From a bacterium (GTDB lineage Bacteria; JACRDZ01; JAJRWM01): 28,767 bases of DNA. The notes under the pieces are model-generated. The model ran no database searches and had not been told where the DNA came from. It worked only from the letters and a program-made list of their open reading frames with translations. A program made the position numbers and the translations under genes. Positions 1 through 8,501 of this stretch are shown in pieces; position 1 is the first letter of the stretch, and every line of letters starts with the position of its first letter. Where the stretch lies: NCBI GenBank assembly GCA_024276815.1, contig JAJRWM010000212.1, forward strand, positions 1 through 28,767. The letters are read 5' to 3'.

Positions 1-170
1 CAGCCGACAGCGTATTTAACCTCGCAAGCCCTGGCGAAAGCGTCTTCAAACTGGCTGACTTCTTTACCCATAATAAAAGAAGTGTTGTCAATTATACGGA
101 TAATCGCGGAATCCATTTCGTCCTTGAGGGACCGGTACTGCCGTTTCAGATCGACAAAGGGAACTTTCAT
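1..170 (-). CDS. DegT/DnrJ/EryC1/StrS-family aminotransferase, N-terminal fragment
   Basis: The minus strand from an ATG at 170-168 encodes about 56 residues beginning MKVPFVDLKRQYRSLKDEMD and continuing with a TSFIMGKEV...FEDAFA...YAVG pattern. This is the typical N-terminus of PLP-dependent sugar aminotransferases of the DegT/DnrJ/EryC1 family. These transaminate keto-sugars for surface polysaccharide or nucleotide-sugar synthesis; the PLP-binding lysine lies outside the window. An AAGGG-like ribosome binding site sits about 8 bases upstream of the ATG. A candidate minus-strand promoter precedes it, divergent from prfB. The family call rests on the conserved first 50 residues only; the sugar substrate cannot be inferred. 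Confidence 0.85.
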   Translation of the reverse strand, partial: MKVPFVDLKRQYRSLKDEMDSAIIRIIDNTSFIMGKEVSQFEDAFARACEVKYAVG

Positions 171-208
171 CAACCAACCCTTCTTGTTTCATTAATTTAT
201 TGAAGCAT

Positions 209-238
209 ACGATAGCACAACTCCCCACTCCCCGTCAA
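209..238 (-). promoter_or_regulatory. candidate promoter for the DegT-family gene
   Basis: On the minus strand, a TTGACG -35 (238-233) is followed after 18 bases by TATCGT (214-209), about 40 bases upstream of the aminotransferase start. It matches sigma-70 consensus in 5/6 and 4/6 positions. The intergenic region 171-354 is a divergent control region and holds no gene. Confidence 0.4.
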
Positions 239-271
239 CCAGCCGTCCTGGCTGAAGTCGCGGACCCCAGG

Positions 272-300
272 TTGTTTTTTGTCAGAAGCTATATTATAAT
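272..300 (+). promoter_or_regulatory. candidate prfB promoter
   Basis: A perfect TATAAT -10 (295-300) lies 17 bases after TTGTTT (272-277), which matches the -35 consensus in 3/6 positions. The predicted transcript starts near 307 and leaves a leader of about 48 bases before the prfB ATG at 355. Confidence 0.5.
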
Positions 301-354
301 TTCACTTTCTGCTGAAAGCCGAATTTAAAACAAGTCTGAGAGTTGGTGTTAATT

Positions 355-1459
355 ATGGTAAAAGAATGGACCGAGGAATTACGGGACCTGAATAGAGGAA
401 TACTCCAGATGAAGGAGTATCTTTGACTACGCCGGGAAAAAGAAAGAGTTAGATAAATTAGATCAGGAAATGGCCCTGCCGGATTTCTGGAGTGATCAAA
501 CGGCCGCTCAGGAAACCATAAATCAAGCTAAAGAACTCAAAGAATGGGTCGCTCCGCTGACGGAACTGACGCGCTGGTCGGAAGACCTGGAAGTGCTGCT
601 GGAACTGGCCGGGGAAGATGAGGAACTGGCCGGAGAGGTCAAAACCCAGGTTGAAAAAATCAGGAAGGCTCTCGATGCCCTGGAATTCAAACGGATGCTG
701 AGTGGGGACTACGACAAGAACAACGCTTACTTTGAACTGCATCCCGGGGCCGGCGGCACCGAAAGCCAGGACTGGGCCGACATGCTGCTACGGATGTATC
801 TGCGCTGGGCTGAGCGGCATGGCTTTAAAACCAAGATCGTTGATTATCAGCCGGGAGACGAAGCCGGCCTGAAACGAGTGCTAGTCCAGGTCAGCGGACC
901 ATACGCCTACGGCTATTTAAAAGCGGAACGGGGTGTGCACCGGCTGGTGCGTATTTCTCCCTTCGATTCCAACAAGCGTCGTCATACTTCCTTCACTTCA
1001 TTTTTCGCTTTTCCGGAACTGGCTGACGACGTGGAGGACATAGAAATTAACGAAGACGACTTAAGGGTTGACACCTACCGGTCTTCGGGCGCCGGCGGCC
1101 AGCACGTTAACACCACCGATTCGGCGATCCGCATAACCCATATCCCGACGGGCATCGTGGTCCAGTGCCAGAATGAACGTTCCCAGCACAGCAACCGGCA
1201 TTCAGCCATGAAGGTGTTGCGCTCCCGGCTTTACGAGCTTAGACTGAGAGAACGGGAAGACAAAATGAACAAGTTGGGCGGTGAAAAAAAAGAGATTGCC
1301 TGGGGCAGCCAGATCCGCTCTTATGTCTTTCATCCGTACCAGATGGTAAAGGATCATCGGACGAATGTCGAAGTGGGTAATGTCAACGCTGTTATGGATG
1401 GCGAGATAGATAGGTTTATCACCACTTTCCTTAAAGCTCACCAAGGGGAGAATCGCTAG
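355..1459 (+). CDS. prfB: peptide chain release factor 2, +1 programmed frameshift
   Basis: RF2 recognises UAA and UGA stop codons and triggers peptidyl-tRNA hydrolysis. It is read as join(355..423,425..1459). From ATG 355, 23 sense codons run to CTT (421-423), followed by an in-frame TGA (424-426). Shifting +1 at CTT-TGA-C gives GAC (425-427) and opens the rest of the gene. The slippery site is preceded by an internal Shine-Dalgarno-like AGGAG, as in the classical autoregulatory prfB frameshift. The joined product is 367 residues, the usual RF2 length. It carries the SPF codon-recognition tripeptide (201-203) and the catalytic GGQ loop (247-249). GTG 346 or TTG 343 are alternative starts, but ATG best fits the family. 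The stop abuts the GTG of the next gene. Confidence 0.97.
410..430 (+). promoter_or_regulatory. prfB programmed +1 frameshift site
   Basis: The site combines an internal Shine-Dalgarno-like AGGAG, the slippery CTT codon (421-423), the in-frame TGA (424-426) and a following C at 427. This is the canonical RF2 autoregulation signal: low RF2 slows termination at TGA and allows slippage into the +1 frame. It shows that TGA is decoded as a stop in this organism. Confidence 0.95.
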
Positions 1460-2380
1460 GTGGCCCAAAATTCTATGACGGTTATTGTGGTTACTCCGCG
1501 CCAGAGGATGACCACCTATCATTTGTCATACTGGTTACTGCATCTCTTCAGCCTGTTGTTGCTGTCTTTACTAACCACCGCCTTGTTGCTCTCGGTTGAT
1601 TACCAGGAAAAAAAACAGGACATCGTCTATTACCGGGCGGCCAACAGCGATCTGAACAAGGCCCTTGAGGTTATCAACAACAAAGCGCTGGATGATCTGG
1701 TGCGGCTGAGAACTATTAACCTGGTGGTTCGACGGCTCAATAATTATAATGAATCCTTAATGAAAATGGCCGGTCTGCAAGAGACGCTCCTGAGCGAAGA
1801 GGAAGAAGCCGTGGGACTTGGTGGACCGGCGGATCTGGGCTTGGAGACAAGCCCGGAAGAGTCTCTGGCCGACTGGTCGCAAAATACCAGCCGGGAACTG
1901 GAAGCCACGGTATTTGAACAGGAAAAAAGTTTCATCCAGTTGAAATCATTCCTGGAACAGCAAAGCGAACTTTTGTCGTCCACCCCCTCGATCAAACCGG
2001 TCAGGGGAAGTGTCTTTCTGTCTTCCCGTTTTGGTTACCGTATCTCTCCCTTCTCCAAAAGAAGGGCTTTCCACAACGGGGTGGATCTTTCCGGCCGCCG
2101 CGGCATGCCGGTTATCGCTACCGCTGACGGCGAGGTAATCCTGGCCGGCTGGCAGAAAGGTTACGGCCGGCTGGTCGTCATCAAGCATGAATTTGGCTAT
2201 CTTACCCGCTATGGGCATAATGATAAACTGCTGGTTAAAAAAGGCGACCTGGTCAAACGCGGCGATCAGATCGCTTTGATGGGCAGCACCGGTTACAGTA
2301 CCGGCCCGCACTGCCACTATGAAGTGGTCTATAACGGGCGGAGGATGAACCCGCTCAATTATATTTTAAACTGGCAGTGA
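1460..2380 (+). CDS. membrane-anchored M23 (LytM-type) peptidase
   Basis: This 306-residue protein has a short cytoplasmic N-terminus, one transmembrane segment (about 24-46), a predicted helical, coiled-coil-like stretch (about 50-165) and a C-terminal M23 domain (about 190-300). Zinc-binding motifs are complete: H205xxxD209 and H284xH286. Glycine-rich strands typical of LytM peptidases surround them. Such proteins cleave peptidoglycan cross-links in the periplasm or activate amidases; intact ligands favour catalysis. The GTG start directly follows the prfB stop, with AGGGGAG about 10 bases upstream, so the two genes are probably cotranscribed. The ATG six codons in is a possible alternative start. 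The exact cell-wall substrate is unknown. Confidence 0.9.
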   Translation: MAQNSMTVIVVTPRQRMTTYHLSYWLLHLFSLLLLSLLTTALLLSVDYQEKKQDIVYYRAANSDLNKALEVINNKALDDLVRLRTINLVVRRLNNYNESLMKMAGLQETLLSEEEEAVGLGGPADLGLETSPEESLADWSQNTSRELEATVFEQEKSFIQLKSFLEQQSELLSSTPSIKPVRGSVFLSSRFGYRISPFSKRRAFHNGVDLSGRRGMPVIATADGEVILAGWQKGYGRLVVIKHEFGYLTRYGHNDKLLVKKGDLVKRGDQIALMGSTGYSTGPHCHYEVVYNGRRMNPLNYILNWQ

Positions 2381-2390
2381 CAAAAGATTG

Positions 2391-2396
2391 TATAAT
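2391..2396 (+). promoter_or_regulatory. possible -10 element upstream of cysE
   Basis: A perfect TATAAT lies 36 bases upstream of the cysE start, in the short gap after the M23 gene. The -35 region is poor (TTTAAA-like, near 2365). It may be a secondary promoter for cysE-cysS in addition to readthrough from prfB. Confidence 0.3.
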
Positions 2397-2431
2397 AAAG
2401 ATGTCAGACAAAGCAATGGCGGTAGAGATAA

Positions 2432-3079
2432 ATGTTTAGTGCTATTAAAGCGGTTTTTGAGCGTGACCCGGCCGCCAAAAACATTTTTGAGGTTCTGCTT
2501 ACCTATCCGGGTATTCACGCTCTTTTCTTTCACCGAATCGCCCATTTTTTATTTGTCCTGAAAATCCCCCTGCTCCCCAGAATCATTTCTCATATCAGCC
2601 GGTTTTTAACCGGAATTGAGATTCATCCGGGCGCGGTAATCGGCAAGGGCTTTTTCATTGACCACGGGATGGGGGTGGTCATTGGCGAGACCACGGAGAT
2701 CCATGACAATGTCACCATGTTCCAGGGCGTTGTTCTGGGCGGCACCGGCAGCGAACAAGGCAAACGGCATCCGACCATCAGGAATAACGTTATGCTCAGC
2801 GCCGGCTCAATCGTCCTGGGCGGCATCGAAATCGGCGAAAACTCCAAGATCGGCGCCGGCTCGGTAGTGGTCAAACCGGTGCCGCCGAACTGCACCGTGG
2901 TCGGCGTGCCGGGACGGATCATTAAACAGGAGGGCCGGCGGATTAAGCAAAAACTGCTGGACCATTCAAATCTGCCTGACCCCTTGGCTGAAAAGCTGGA
3001 GAGGTTGGCCAGGGAAATAGATTTAATTGAAAAACATATGGAATGCTGGAAGAAGGAGAATTTGAAAAACAATCAATGA
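2432..3079 (+). CDS. cysE: serine O-acetyltransferase
   Basis: The enzyme transfers acetyl from acetyl-CoA to L-serine, giving O-acetylserine, the precursor condensed with sulfide to make cysteine. The 215-residue protein has a short helical N-terminus (about 1-60), then left-handed beta-helix hexapeptide repeats (about 65-165). Conserved catalytic features are visible: D77-H78 in the IDHGMG segment and H113 in KRHPTI, plus the GVVLGGTG and GVPGRII signatures. It is shorter than E. coli CysE and resembles the EpsC/short-SAT class with a reduced N-terminal domain. The last codons overlap the start of cysS as ATGA, suggesting translational coupling. That pairs cysteine synthesis with cysteinyl-tRNA formation, a common bacterial arrangement. 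Confidence 0.93.
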   Translation: MFSAIKAVFERDPAAKNIFEVLLTYPGIHALFFHRIAHFLFVLKIPLLPRIISHISRFLTGIEIHPGAVIGKGFFIDHGMGVVIGETTEIHDNVTMFQGVVLGGTGSEQGKRHPTIRNNVMLSAGSIVLGGIEIGENSKIGAGSVVVKPVPPNCTVVGVPGRIIKQEGRRIKQKLLDHSNLPDPLAEKLERLAREIDLIEKHMECWKKENLKNNQ

Positions 3080-4560
3080 GCCAGAAAATATATAACACTC
3101 TCAGCGGAAAAAAAGAAGATTTTGAGCCGGCGGAAGCCAATCGCGTCACCATGTACGTCTGCGGCGTCACGGTATATGATCTTTGTCATGTCGGCCACGC
3201 CAGAGGCGCGGTGTTCTTCGATGTGATGAGGAGATACCTTGAGCGGCAGGGCCGGGAAGTGGTTTACGTCCGAAATTTTACCGATATCGACGACAAAATA
3301 ATCAGGCGGGCGCAACAAACCGGGGTTAGCGCCTTGGCCCTGGCGGAAAAGTATATCGGGGAGTATCGGACGGATATGAAAGCGCTGGGAGTCAGGGAAG
3401 CCACCATCGAACCCAAAGCGACTGAACATATCGATGAAATTATCGCGATTGTCGCCGGCCTCGAGAAAAAAGGTGTCGCCTACGAAGCCGGGGGCGATGT
3501 CTATTTCAGCGTCAATAATTTTCAGCATTATGGCAAACTGTCTAACCGCAATGTTGAAGAGATGCTCGCCGGGACCAGGTTTGAGGTCAACCCTTTAAAA
3601 AGGCATCCTCTGGATTTCGCTCTCTGGAAAAGCGCCAAACCCGGCGAGCCTTCCTGGGACAGTCCCTGGGGCGAGGGGCGGCCCGGCTGGCATATCGAGT
3701 GCTCGGCGATGAGCATGAAATATTTGGGGGCAACTTTCGACATTCACGGCGGCGGCAAAGACCTTATCTTCCCCCATCATTAAAACGAGATCGCCCAGAG
3801 CGAGGCGTTGACCGGAGCGCCTTTAGCCAACTACTGGGTTCACAACGGCTTTATTTCGGTTAACACCGAGAAGATGTCGAAGAGCCTGGGTAACTTTTTC
3901 ACGATCAGGGAAGTGCTGGAAAAATATCCGGCCGAAGTCCTCCGCTTCTTCCTGTTGTCAACTCATTACCGCAGTCCCATTGATTTCAGCGACGACGCCC
4001 TGGAAAACGCCGCGAGAAGCCTGGACCGGATCTACAACGCCCTGGAAAACGCCGAAGCGGCGGTTCCGGATCAGGAGATAAAAATCGATCTGAGCCATCC
4101 TTTTTTGAAGAATATTGAAAAATTACAGACCGATTTTAAAGCGGCCATGGATGATGATTTCAATACCGCGCGGGCCCTGGCGGCGGTGTTTGACCTGGTG
4201 CGGGAACTTAACACGCTGTCCGGCCAGAGTGCCCGCACGCCGCGCGATGCCTGGGTTCTCAGGACTGTCCTGGATGAAATCAAAAAGATCGGCGCAATCC
4301 TGGGCTTGTTTGGCGGACGGGAAGTAAAAGGACTGGACAGCGCGGCGGACAGTCTGAACTCGTTGCTTACGGAATTAAAGCCGGAATGGGCAGGGGAAAA
4401 ACGGTTGGCGGAAGATATTTTAGCTGAAATCCTCGAAATCAGGCTCAAGGCCCGTAAAAGCAAGGAATGGGCGACAGCCGACCTGATCCGCGGCCGGCTC
4501 CAGGAACTGGGAATCGAAATCAAGGATTCTCCTATGGGTACTTCTTGGAAATTAAAGTAA
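3076..4560 (+). pseudogene. cysS: cysteinyl-tRNA synthetase interrupted by one in-frame TAA
   Basis: CysRS attaches cysteine to tRNA-Cys. The full frame is 494 codons from ATG 3076 ([10 protein letters not shown]). It includes HVGH (38-41), KMSKS (266-270), zinc ligands C29, C209, H234 and E238, the Rossmann fold, and a C-terminal helical anticodon-binding part. Codon 236 is TAA (3781-3783), where the family has Glu in the HHENE motif; GAA to TAA is one base change. Both halves stay in frame and look otherwise undamaged. CysRS is normally essential and I see no second copy here, so a base-call error, a minority allele or suppression is as likely as genuine decay. The alternative ATG at 3043 would add 11 unconserved residues. 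AAGGAG lies about 17 bases upstream, rather far. Labelled pseudogene only for the stop. Confidence 0.9.
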
Positions 4561-5225
4561 AGTTTACTGCCAGCGTTTTCCTGATTTTCACCTTGCTCGT
4601 TATTTCAGCGAACAGTTATGTTTATCCGCATGACCGGGTCAGCGCGCTCGCCGGCGAGATCAGGGGGACGGTCTATCTGGAATACCGGGTCAATATTCTC
4701 AATACCGTTACGGTGACCAAAGACGCGGTCCTTAAAATAAAACCGGGCAGCGCTCTGGTTTGTCTGAATCCTCAGGCGCGCTTGATTGTATATGGAAGTA
4801 TCCAGGCGCTCGGCGACAAGGGGGAGCCGATCTATTTCGAGTCTCCTTTACCCGGCTCTTCCTGGTTGGGAATCAGGCTGAAGGGCAGTTCCGGCCCTAA
4901 CATCTTTAAGTACTGTCGCTTCAGACGCGCCGCGACCGCGCTCGAAGTTGACAACAGCCGGGCGTTTATCAGGCAGTGTCGTTTCCGTCAGAATAAGGCG
5001 CCGCTGAAAATAAGAGGGGAACAAACCAGGCTCAAAGTAATAGAGAACAGTTTCCGTGACAATCTTTCCAACCGGTTGATCGCCGGAAAGATTGTTCCTT
5101 CGCAAGTGTTATTCGAGCATAATTATTGGCGTGATAAAAAATTTGACGGGAAAAATAATCAGACGTACAATGGAATCAGGTTTTCCCCGCTGGCGGATGA
5201 TCCCACTGACTGGACTACGGAGTAG
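4545..5225 (+). CDS. small secreted protein, right-handed beta-helix-like
   Basis: From a TTG at 4545 this encodes about 226 residues. A hydrophobic signal peptide (about 6-24) is followed by short repeating strands such as TVYLEY...AVLKIKPGSALV...RLIVYGSIQALG...IYFES. These resemble the parallel beta-helix ladder of polysaccharide-active or adhesive surface proteins. A further SWLGIRLKGS...FKYCRFR...FIRQCRFRQNKAPLKI pattern supports a solenoid. The start is uncertain: TTG 4545 overlaps the cysS end by 16 bases and lacks a strong ribosome binding site. An in-frame ATG at 4467 would add 26 residues lying wholly over cysS. No catalytic motif is recognised. It is closely followed by the HEAT-repeat gene and is probably cotranscribed with it. 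Confidence 0.65.
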   Translation: MEIKVKFTASVFLIFTLLVISANSYVYPHDRVSALAGEIRGTVYLEYRVNILNTVTVTKDAVLKIKPGSALVCLNPQARLIVYGSIQALGDKGEPIYFESPLPGSSWLGIRLKGSSGPNIFKYCRFRRAATALEVDNSRAFIRQCRFRQNKAPLKIRGEQTRLKVIENSFRDNLSNRLIAGKIVPSQVLFEHNYWRDKKFDGKNNQTYNGIRFSPLADDPTDWTTE

Positions 5226-5227
5226 AC

Positions 5228-6112
5228 ATGAAAAGAGTATTTCCCCTAACTGTCATGGTAATAGCCATGGCGATTACCTGTTCGTTGCCGGCATTAGCGA
5301 AAGATAAAGTTGACCGGCAGGCAATTGAAAGCTTGGTAAGCGATCTTAAATCCGGGACGCGGCAAACCCGGGACGCGGCAACCAAACAGTTAATCAGCAT
5401 TGGCTCGCCGGCTCTCCCCCTCTTGATTAAAGCCCTGGATAACCCCGATCATCAGACCCAGGAGTTTGCCGCCGGCATTATCGGCAACATCGGAAACAAA
5501 GCGGCGGTACCCGCTCTTTTAAAAGCGCTGGAGAAAAAACCGCCCCGGCGTTACGCTATTGTCTGGGCTTTGGGGAAGATCAAGGATGAGCGGGCGATTC
5601 CGACTTTAATTGAAGCTTTCCGCGACGAGCGGGCGGATGTCAGGAAGACGGCGATGCGTTCGCTTTTAATGATCGCCAGTCCCGCCGTGCCGTATCTGAT
5701 CGCCAGGATCAACGATCCCGATCCGATTATGAGAGTTCACGTGATAACTTCGCTGGGGGAACTGGGGGTCGCCAGTAGCGAGGAACTGGTGCTCCGGTCT
5801 CTAAAAGACCCCGACGACCGGGTACGGGAAGCAGCCTGCCGCGCTCTTGGTTACCTGGGCTCGGTAAAATCAGTAGGGCCGCTGAGCGAAATGATCGAGG
5901 ACCCCAACTGGCGGGTACGCATTAACGCGATCAACGCCCTGGGTTTGATTGGGGACGCGTCGCCGGTGCCCTTGATTGAAAAAACAATTACCGATCAGCG
6001 TTTTATCGTCCGGGAGTGGAGTTCCCGCGCTTTGGCCAATATCACCGGCAAGCGTTATAAATACCTGAATGAGAATAACGAAATGGTCTTCCCTTACAAT
6101 ATGTATCATTAG
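5228..6112 (+). CDS. exported HEAT-repeat protein
   Basis: The 294-residue protein starts with a signal peptide (about 1-24, ending LPALAKD). About seven HEAT or PBS-lyase-type repeats of roughly 30 residues follow (about 35-280), each with the pattern AxxxLGxIGD...AVPxLIxAL.DPDxxVRxxAxxAL. HEAT solenoids are protein-binding scaffolds; the export signal suggests a role in the periplasm or at the cell surface. The start ATG has GGAG five bases upstream, and only two bases separate it from the preceding stop. That supports an operon with the flanking exported proteins. The partner is unknown. Confidence 0.88.
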   Translation: MKRVFPLTVMVIAMAITCSLPALAKDKVDRQAIESLVSDLKSGTRQTRDAATKQLISIGSPALPLLIKALDNPDHQTQEFAAGIIGNIGNKAAVPALLKALEKKPPRRYAIVWALGKIKDERAIPTLIEAFRDERADVRKTAMRSLLMIASPAVPYLIARINDPDPIMRVHVITSLGELGVASSEELVLRSLKDPDDRVREAACRALGYLGSVKSVGPLSEMIEDPNWRVRINAINALGLIGDASPVPLIEKTITDQRFIVREWSSRALANITGKRYKYLNENNEMVFPYNMYH

Positions 6113-6132
6113 TTTATCTGGAGGAACGGTTA

Positions 6133-6921
6133 ATGCGAAAGAAATATTTGATGTTTGTCCCGCTGGTTGCCGTAACGCTGTTTTTAAGCAGCGGTTGTGG
6201 CGCCCGTTGTTACAATATGAAAAACGGCGGCAGTTTGACGCGGATTAAATCCCCGGACGGCGGCACCATGATTTCCGGACAGGTTTACGCGCCCCTGGAA
6301 AAAGCGTATGTCTATATCTATCGCGAAGGCGACGACCTGCATGGTCCGGCTTTCGCGACCAGTCAGGCCACTGACGCTCAAGGTAAATTTTCCATCAACC
6401 TGCCGCCCGGCAAGTATTACCTGGTAGCCCGCCGCCGGGGCAACGGCAGTCCCTGGGGGCCCTTGAAGAATGGTGATTACAAGAGTGAGATAATCGGTTC
6501 TTTCGCCGTCAAGGCCGGGGAAAACTGGCAAACCAATCTCGTTTGTAAAGCAAAAACCGACGATAATGAACTATTCAATCTGCCCGGCACGGAAAAGACT
6601 GAAACGACGCTCAGCGGGACTATCCTGAACAGTGAAGGCCAACCGGTTAAAGGCGTCAGGGTTCACGTTTACAAGTACATCCAGATGTCTGAAAGACCCA
6701 AATTCGTCTCGGCGGCGACCGGTCCTGACGGTCGGTTTGTGGTCTATTTACCCAAGGGCGGCACCTATTACATCTGCGCCCGGGACAGTTTTGGCGGACC
6801 GCCCAAGCTGGGCGATCTTTACGGGCGTTATGATGGCGGAGCGATTAATCCTTCGGCGGTAGTGCTCAATAACGGGGATAGGTTGGAAAACATAGATATC
6901 ACTGTTCAGCGTGTTTGGTAA
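6133..6921 (+). CDS. lipoprotein with two carboxypeptidase-regulatory-like domains
   Basis: The 262-residue product has a type II signal peptide with lipobox SSGC, so it should be anchored by a lipidated Cys22. Two beta-sandwich segments of the carboxypeptidase-regulatory/transthyretin-like type follow. The first (about 45-130) carries ISGQVYAPLEKAYVYIY...GKFSINLPPGKYYLVARR. The second (about 158-262) carries LSGTILNSEGQPVKGVRVHVY...GRFVVYLPKGGTYYICARD. The C-terminal half, with the RDSFGGPP motif and RLENIDITV ending, closely matches that of the lipoprotein at 8502, so the two are paralogs. GGAGGAA lies seven bases before the ATG. It is probably the last gene of the prfB-started run, since a good promoter follows it. 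The biochemical role is unknown. Confidence 0.85.
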   Translation: MRKKYLMFVPLVAVTLFLSSGCGARCYNMKNGGSLTRIKSPDGGTMISGQVYAPLEKAYVYIYREGDDLHGPAFATSQATDAQGKFSINLPPGKYYLVARRRGNGSPWGPLKNGDYKSEIIGSFAVKAGENWQTNLVCKAKTDDNELFNLPGTEKTETTLSGTILNSEGQPVKGVRVHVYKYIQMSERPKFVSAATGPDGRFVVYLPKGGTYYICARDSFGGPPKLGDLYGRYDGGAINPSAVVLNNGDRLENIDITVQRVW

Positions 6922-6943
6922 ATGAAACAATCTTTGCTATAAT
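6915..6943 (+). promoter_or_regulatory. candidate promoter for the propeller gene
   Basis: TTGGTA (6915-6920, 4/6 to the -35 consensus) is followed after exactly 17 bases by a perfect TATAAT (6938-6943). It overlaps the end of the preceding lipoprotein gene and lies about 55 bases upstream of the ATG at 6997, so it probably starts a separate transcript for 6997-9620. Confidence 0.6.
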
Positions 6944-6996
6944 TAACTATAAATGAGGGGTAGTAAATCCTGATTGATTGGACAAGGAGAAAAAAA

Positions 6997-8493
6997 ATGA
7001 AAGTTCGATCGCTGTTCTTATTCTCGCTGGTTACACTGTTTCTGATCTCGGCGCTGACATCTTTTGGCGCGACCTTTACTGACATTACCATGGAAGCCGG
7101 CGTTGGCGACCGCGGAAGCGCGAAGGGAGCGGCCTGGGCTGATATTGATAACGATGGCGATCTGGACCTCTATCTCTCCAACAAGGGCGGCGCCAACCGC
7201 TTGTTTCGTAACGACGGCCAGGGCAAGTTCACTGATATCACCGACCGGGCCGGAGTCGCCGATACCGGTTTTTGCATGGGGTCCGTGTTTGGCGATATCA
7301 ATAATGACGGCTACATAGACCTCTATGTTCCCAAGGGCGGACGCTATGAGATTGAGGCCAATCGTCTGTTCCTGAATAACGGGGACGGGACCTTCAAGGA
7401 TATTTCCAAAGCGGCCGGCGTTGATTGTCGGGAATTCACTTATGGCGCGACCATGGCCGACTATGATAACGACGGTTACCTGGATATTTACTGTTCCAAT
7501 TATGGCGTAGGCGCGCCCAACGTCCTGTATAGAAATAACGGCGATCAAACCTTTAGCGATGTCTCCGAGGAAGCCGGCGTCAAATACCGTAGCTGGAGTT
7601 GGAGTTCCACCTTCTGCGACATTGATAACGATGGCGACCAGGATCTGTATGTCGTTAACGGCCGTTATCCGGCGGGCGAGCCTAACAAGTTATTCCGCAA
7701 CAACGGGGACGGCACCTTCAGCGATATCTCCAAAGAATCCGGAACCGCTGATGACAATTGGGGACTGGGCGCCTGTTTCGCCGACGTTGATAATGACGGT
7801 GATTTTGACCTGTTTGTTTCCAACTATGTCGGGGAGAACAAATTTTACCTCAATGACGGCCAGGGTAATTTTACCGATAACTCAGTTAAAGCCAACCTGG
7901 CCGATGACGGTTGGGGCAAAGGGCCGACCTTCGCCGATATAGATCATGACGGCGATCTGGACCTGTACGAAGGGGACTGCAAGGTCGCCAATCAGCTTTA
8001 CGAAAATGACGGTCACGGCGTCTTCAAAAATATCATTGAAACCAACCCGGCAATGAAGTGCGAGACTGTCCGCAGCAAGGCTTCCACCTTCTGTGATATT
8101 GATAACGATGGCGATCTGGATCTTTATGTGGTTAACTGGAACACCAGGAACCGCTTGTTTCGGAATGAGCAAAACGACAATAACTGGCTTCAGGTTGAAC
8201 TGGTCGGCACCGAAAGCAATCTCAGCGCGGTGGGCGGCACGGTGAGAATATATGAGCGGGGACACGCCAAGGAGCCGGCCTTTTTCAAAGGTATCAGGTA
8301 TGTCGTGACCGGCACCGGGTTTTGCGCTATGCCGGGCCTGATCACTCATTTTGGGCTTTCCTCGGCCAAGACCTATGACGTAGTCGCCACCTTTCCCAGT
8401 GGTCATGAGGTTATCCGGGAAAATGTTAAAACCGGCCAGAAGATTAAAATCACCGAACCGATGCTGGTTGGCCGTCTGGACCTTACGAAGTAG
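6997..8493 (+). CDS. secreted seven-bladed VCBS/FG-GAP propeller with UnbV/ASPIC-like end
   Basis: The 498-residue protein has a signal peptide (about 1-24), then seven repeats of about 53 residues. Each carries a calcium-binding DxDxDGDxDLY loop, beginning near residues 49, 100, 155, 208, 263, 314 and 367, which makes a seven-bladed, integrin-like beta-propeller. The rest (about 390-490) has NNWLQVELVGTESNLSAVGG and a FPSGHEV strand, typical of the ASPIC/UnbV domain that often caps such propellers. These proteins are extracellular binding or adhesion modules; the ligand is unknown. AAGGAGA lies eight bases before the ATG and its own promoter is likely. The next gene starts eight bases after the stop. 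Confidence 0.92.
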   Translation: MKVRSLFLFSLVTLFLISALTSFGATFTDITMEAGVGDRGSAKGAAWADIDNDGDLDLYLSNKGGANRLFRNDGQGKFTDITDRAGVADTGFCMGSVFGDINNDGYIDLYVPKGGRYEIEANRLFLNNGDGTFKDISKAAGVDCREFTYGATMADYDNDGYLDIYCSNYGVGAPNVLYRNNGDQTFSDVSEEAGVKYRSWSWSSTFCDIDNDGDQDLYVVNGRYPAGEPNKLFRNNGDGTFSDISKESGTADDNWGLGACFADVDNDGDFDLFVSNYVGENKFYLNDGQGNFTDNSVKANLADDGWGKGPTFADIDHDGDLDLYEGDCKVANQLYENDGHGVFKNIIETNPAMKCETVRSKASTFCDIDNDGDLDLYVVNWNTRNRLFRNEQNDNNWLQVELVGTESNLSAVGGTVRIYERGHAKEPAFFKGIRYVVTGTGFCAMPGLITHFGLSSAKTYDVVATFPSGHEVIRENVKTGQKIKITEPMLVGRLDLTK

Positions 8494-8501
8494 GGGAAGA
8501 T

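Noticed and set aside
239-251. CAGCC/GGCTG hairpin upstream of prfB as a terminator or riboswitch
   Set aside because: The stem has only five pairs and no adjacent T run, and it lies upstream of the predicted promoter.
424-426. In-frame TGA in prfB as a pseudogene mark
   Set aside because: It is the conserved programmed +1 frameshift signal, with the CTT-TGA-C context and an internal Shine-Dalgarno.
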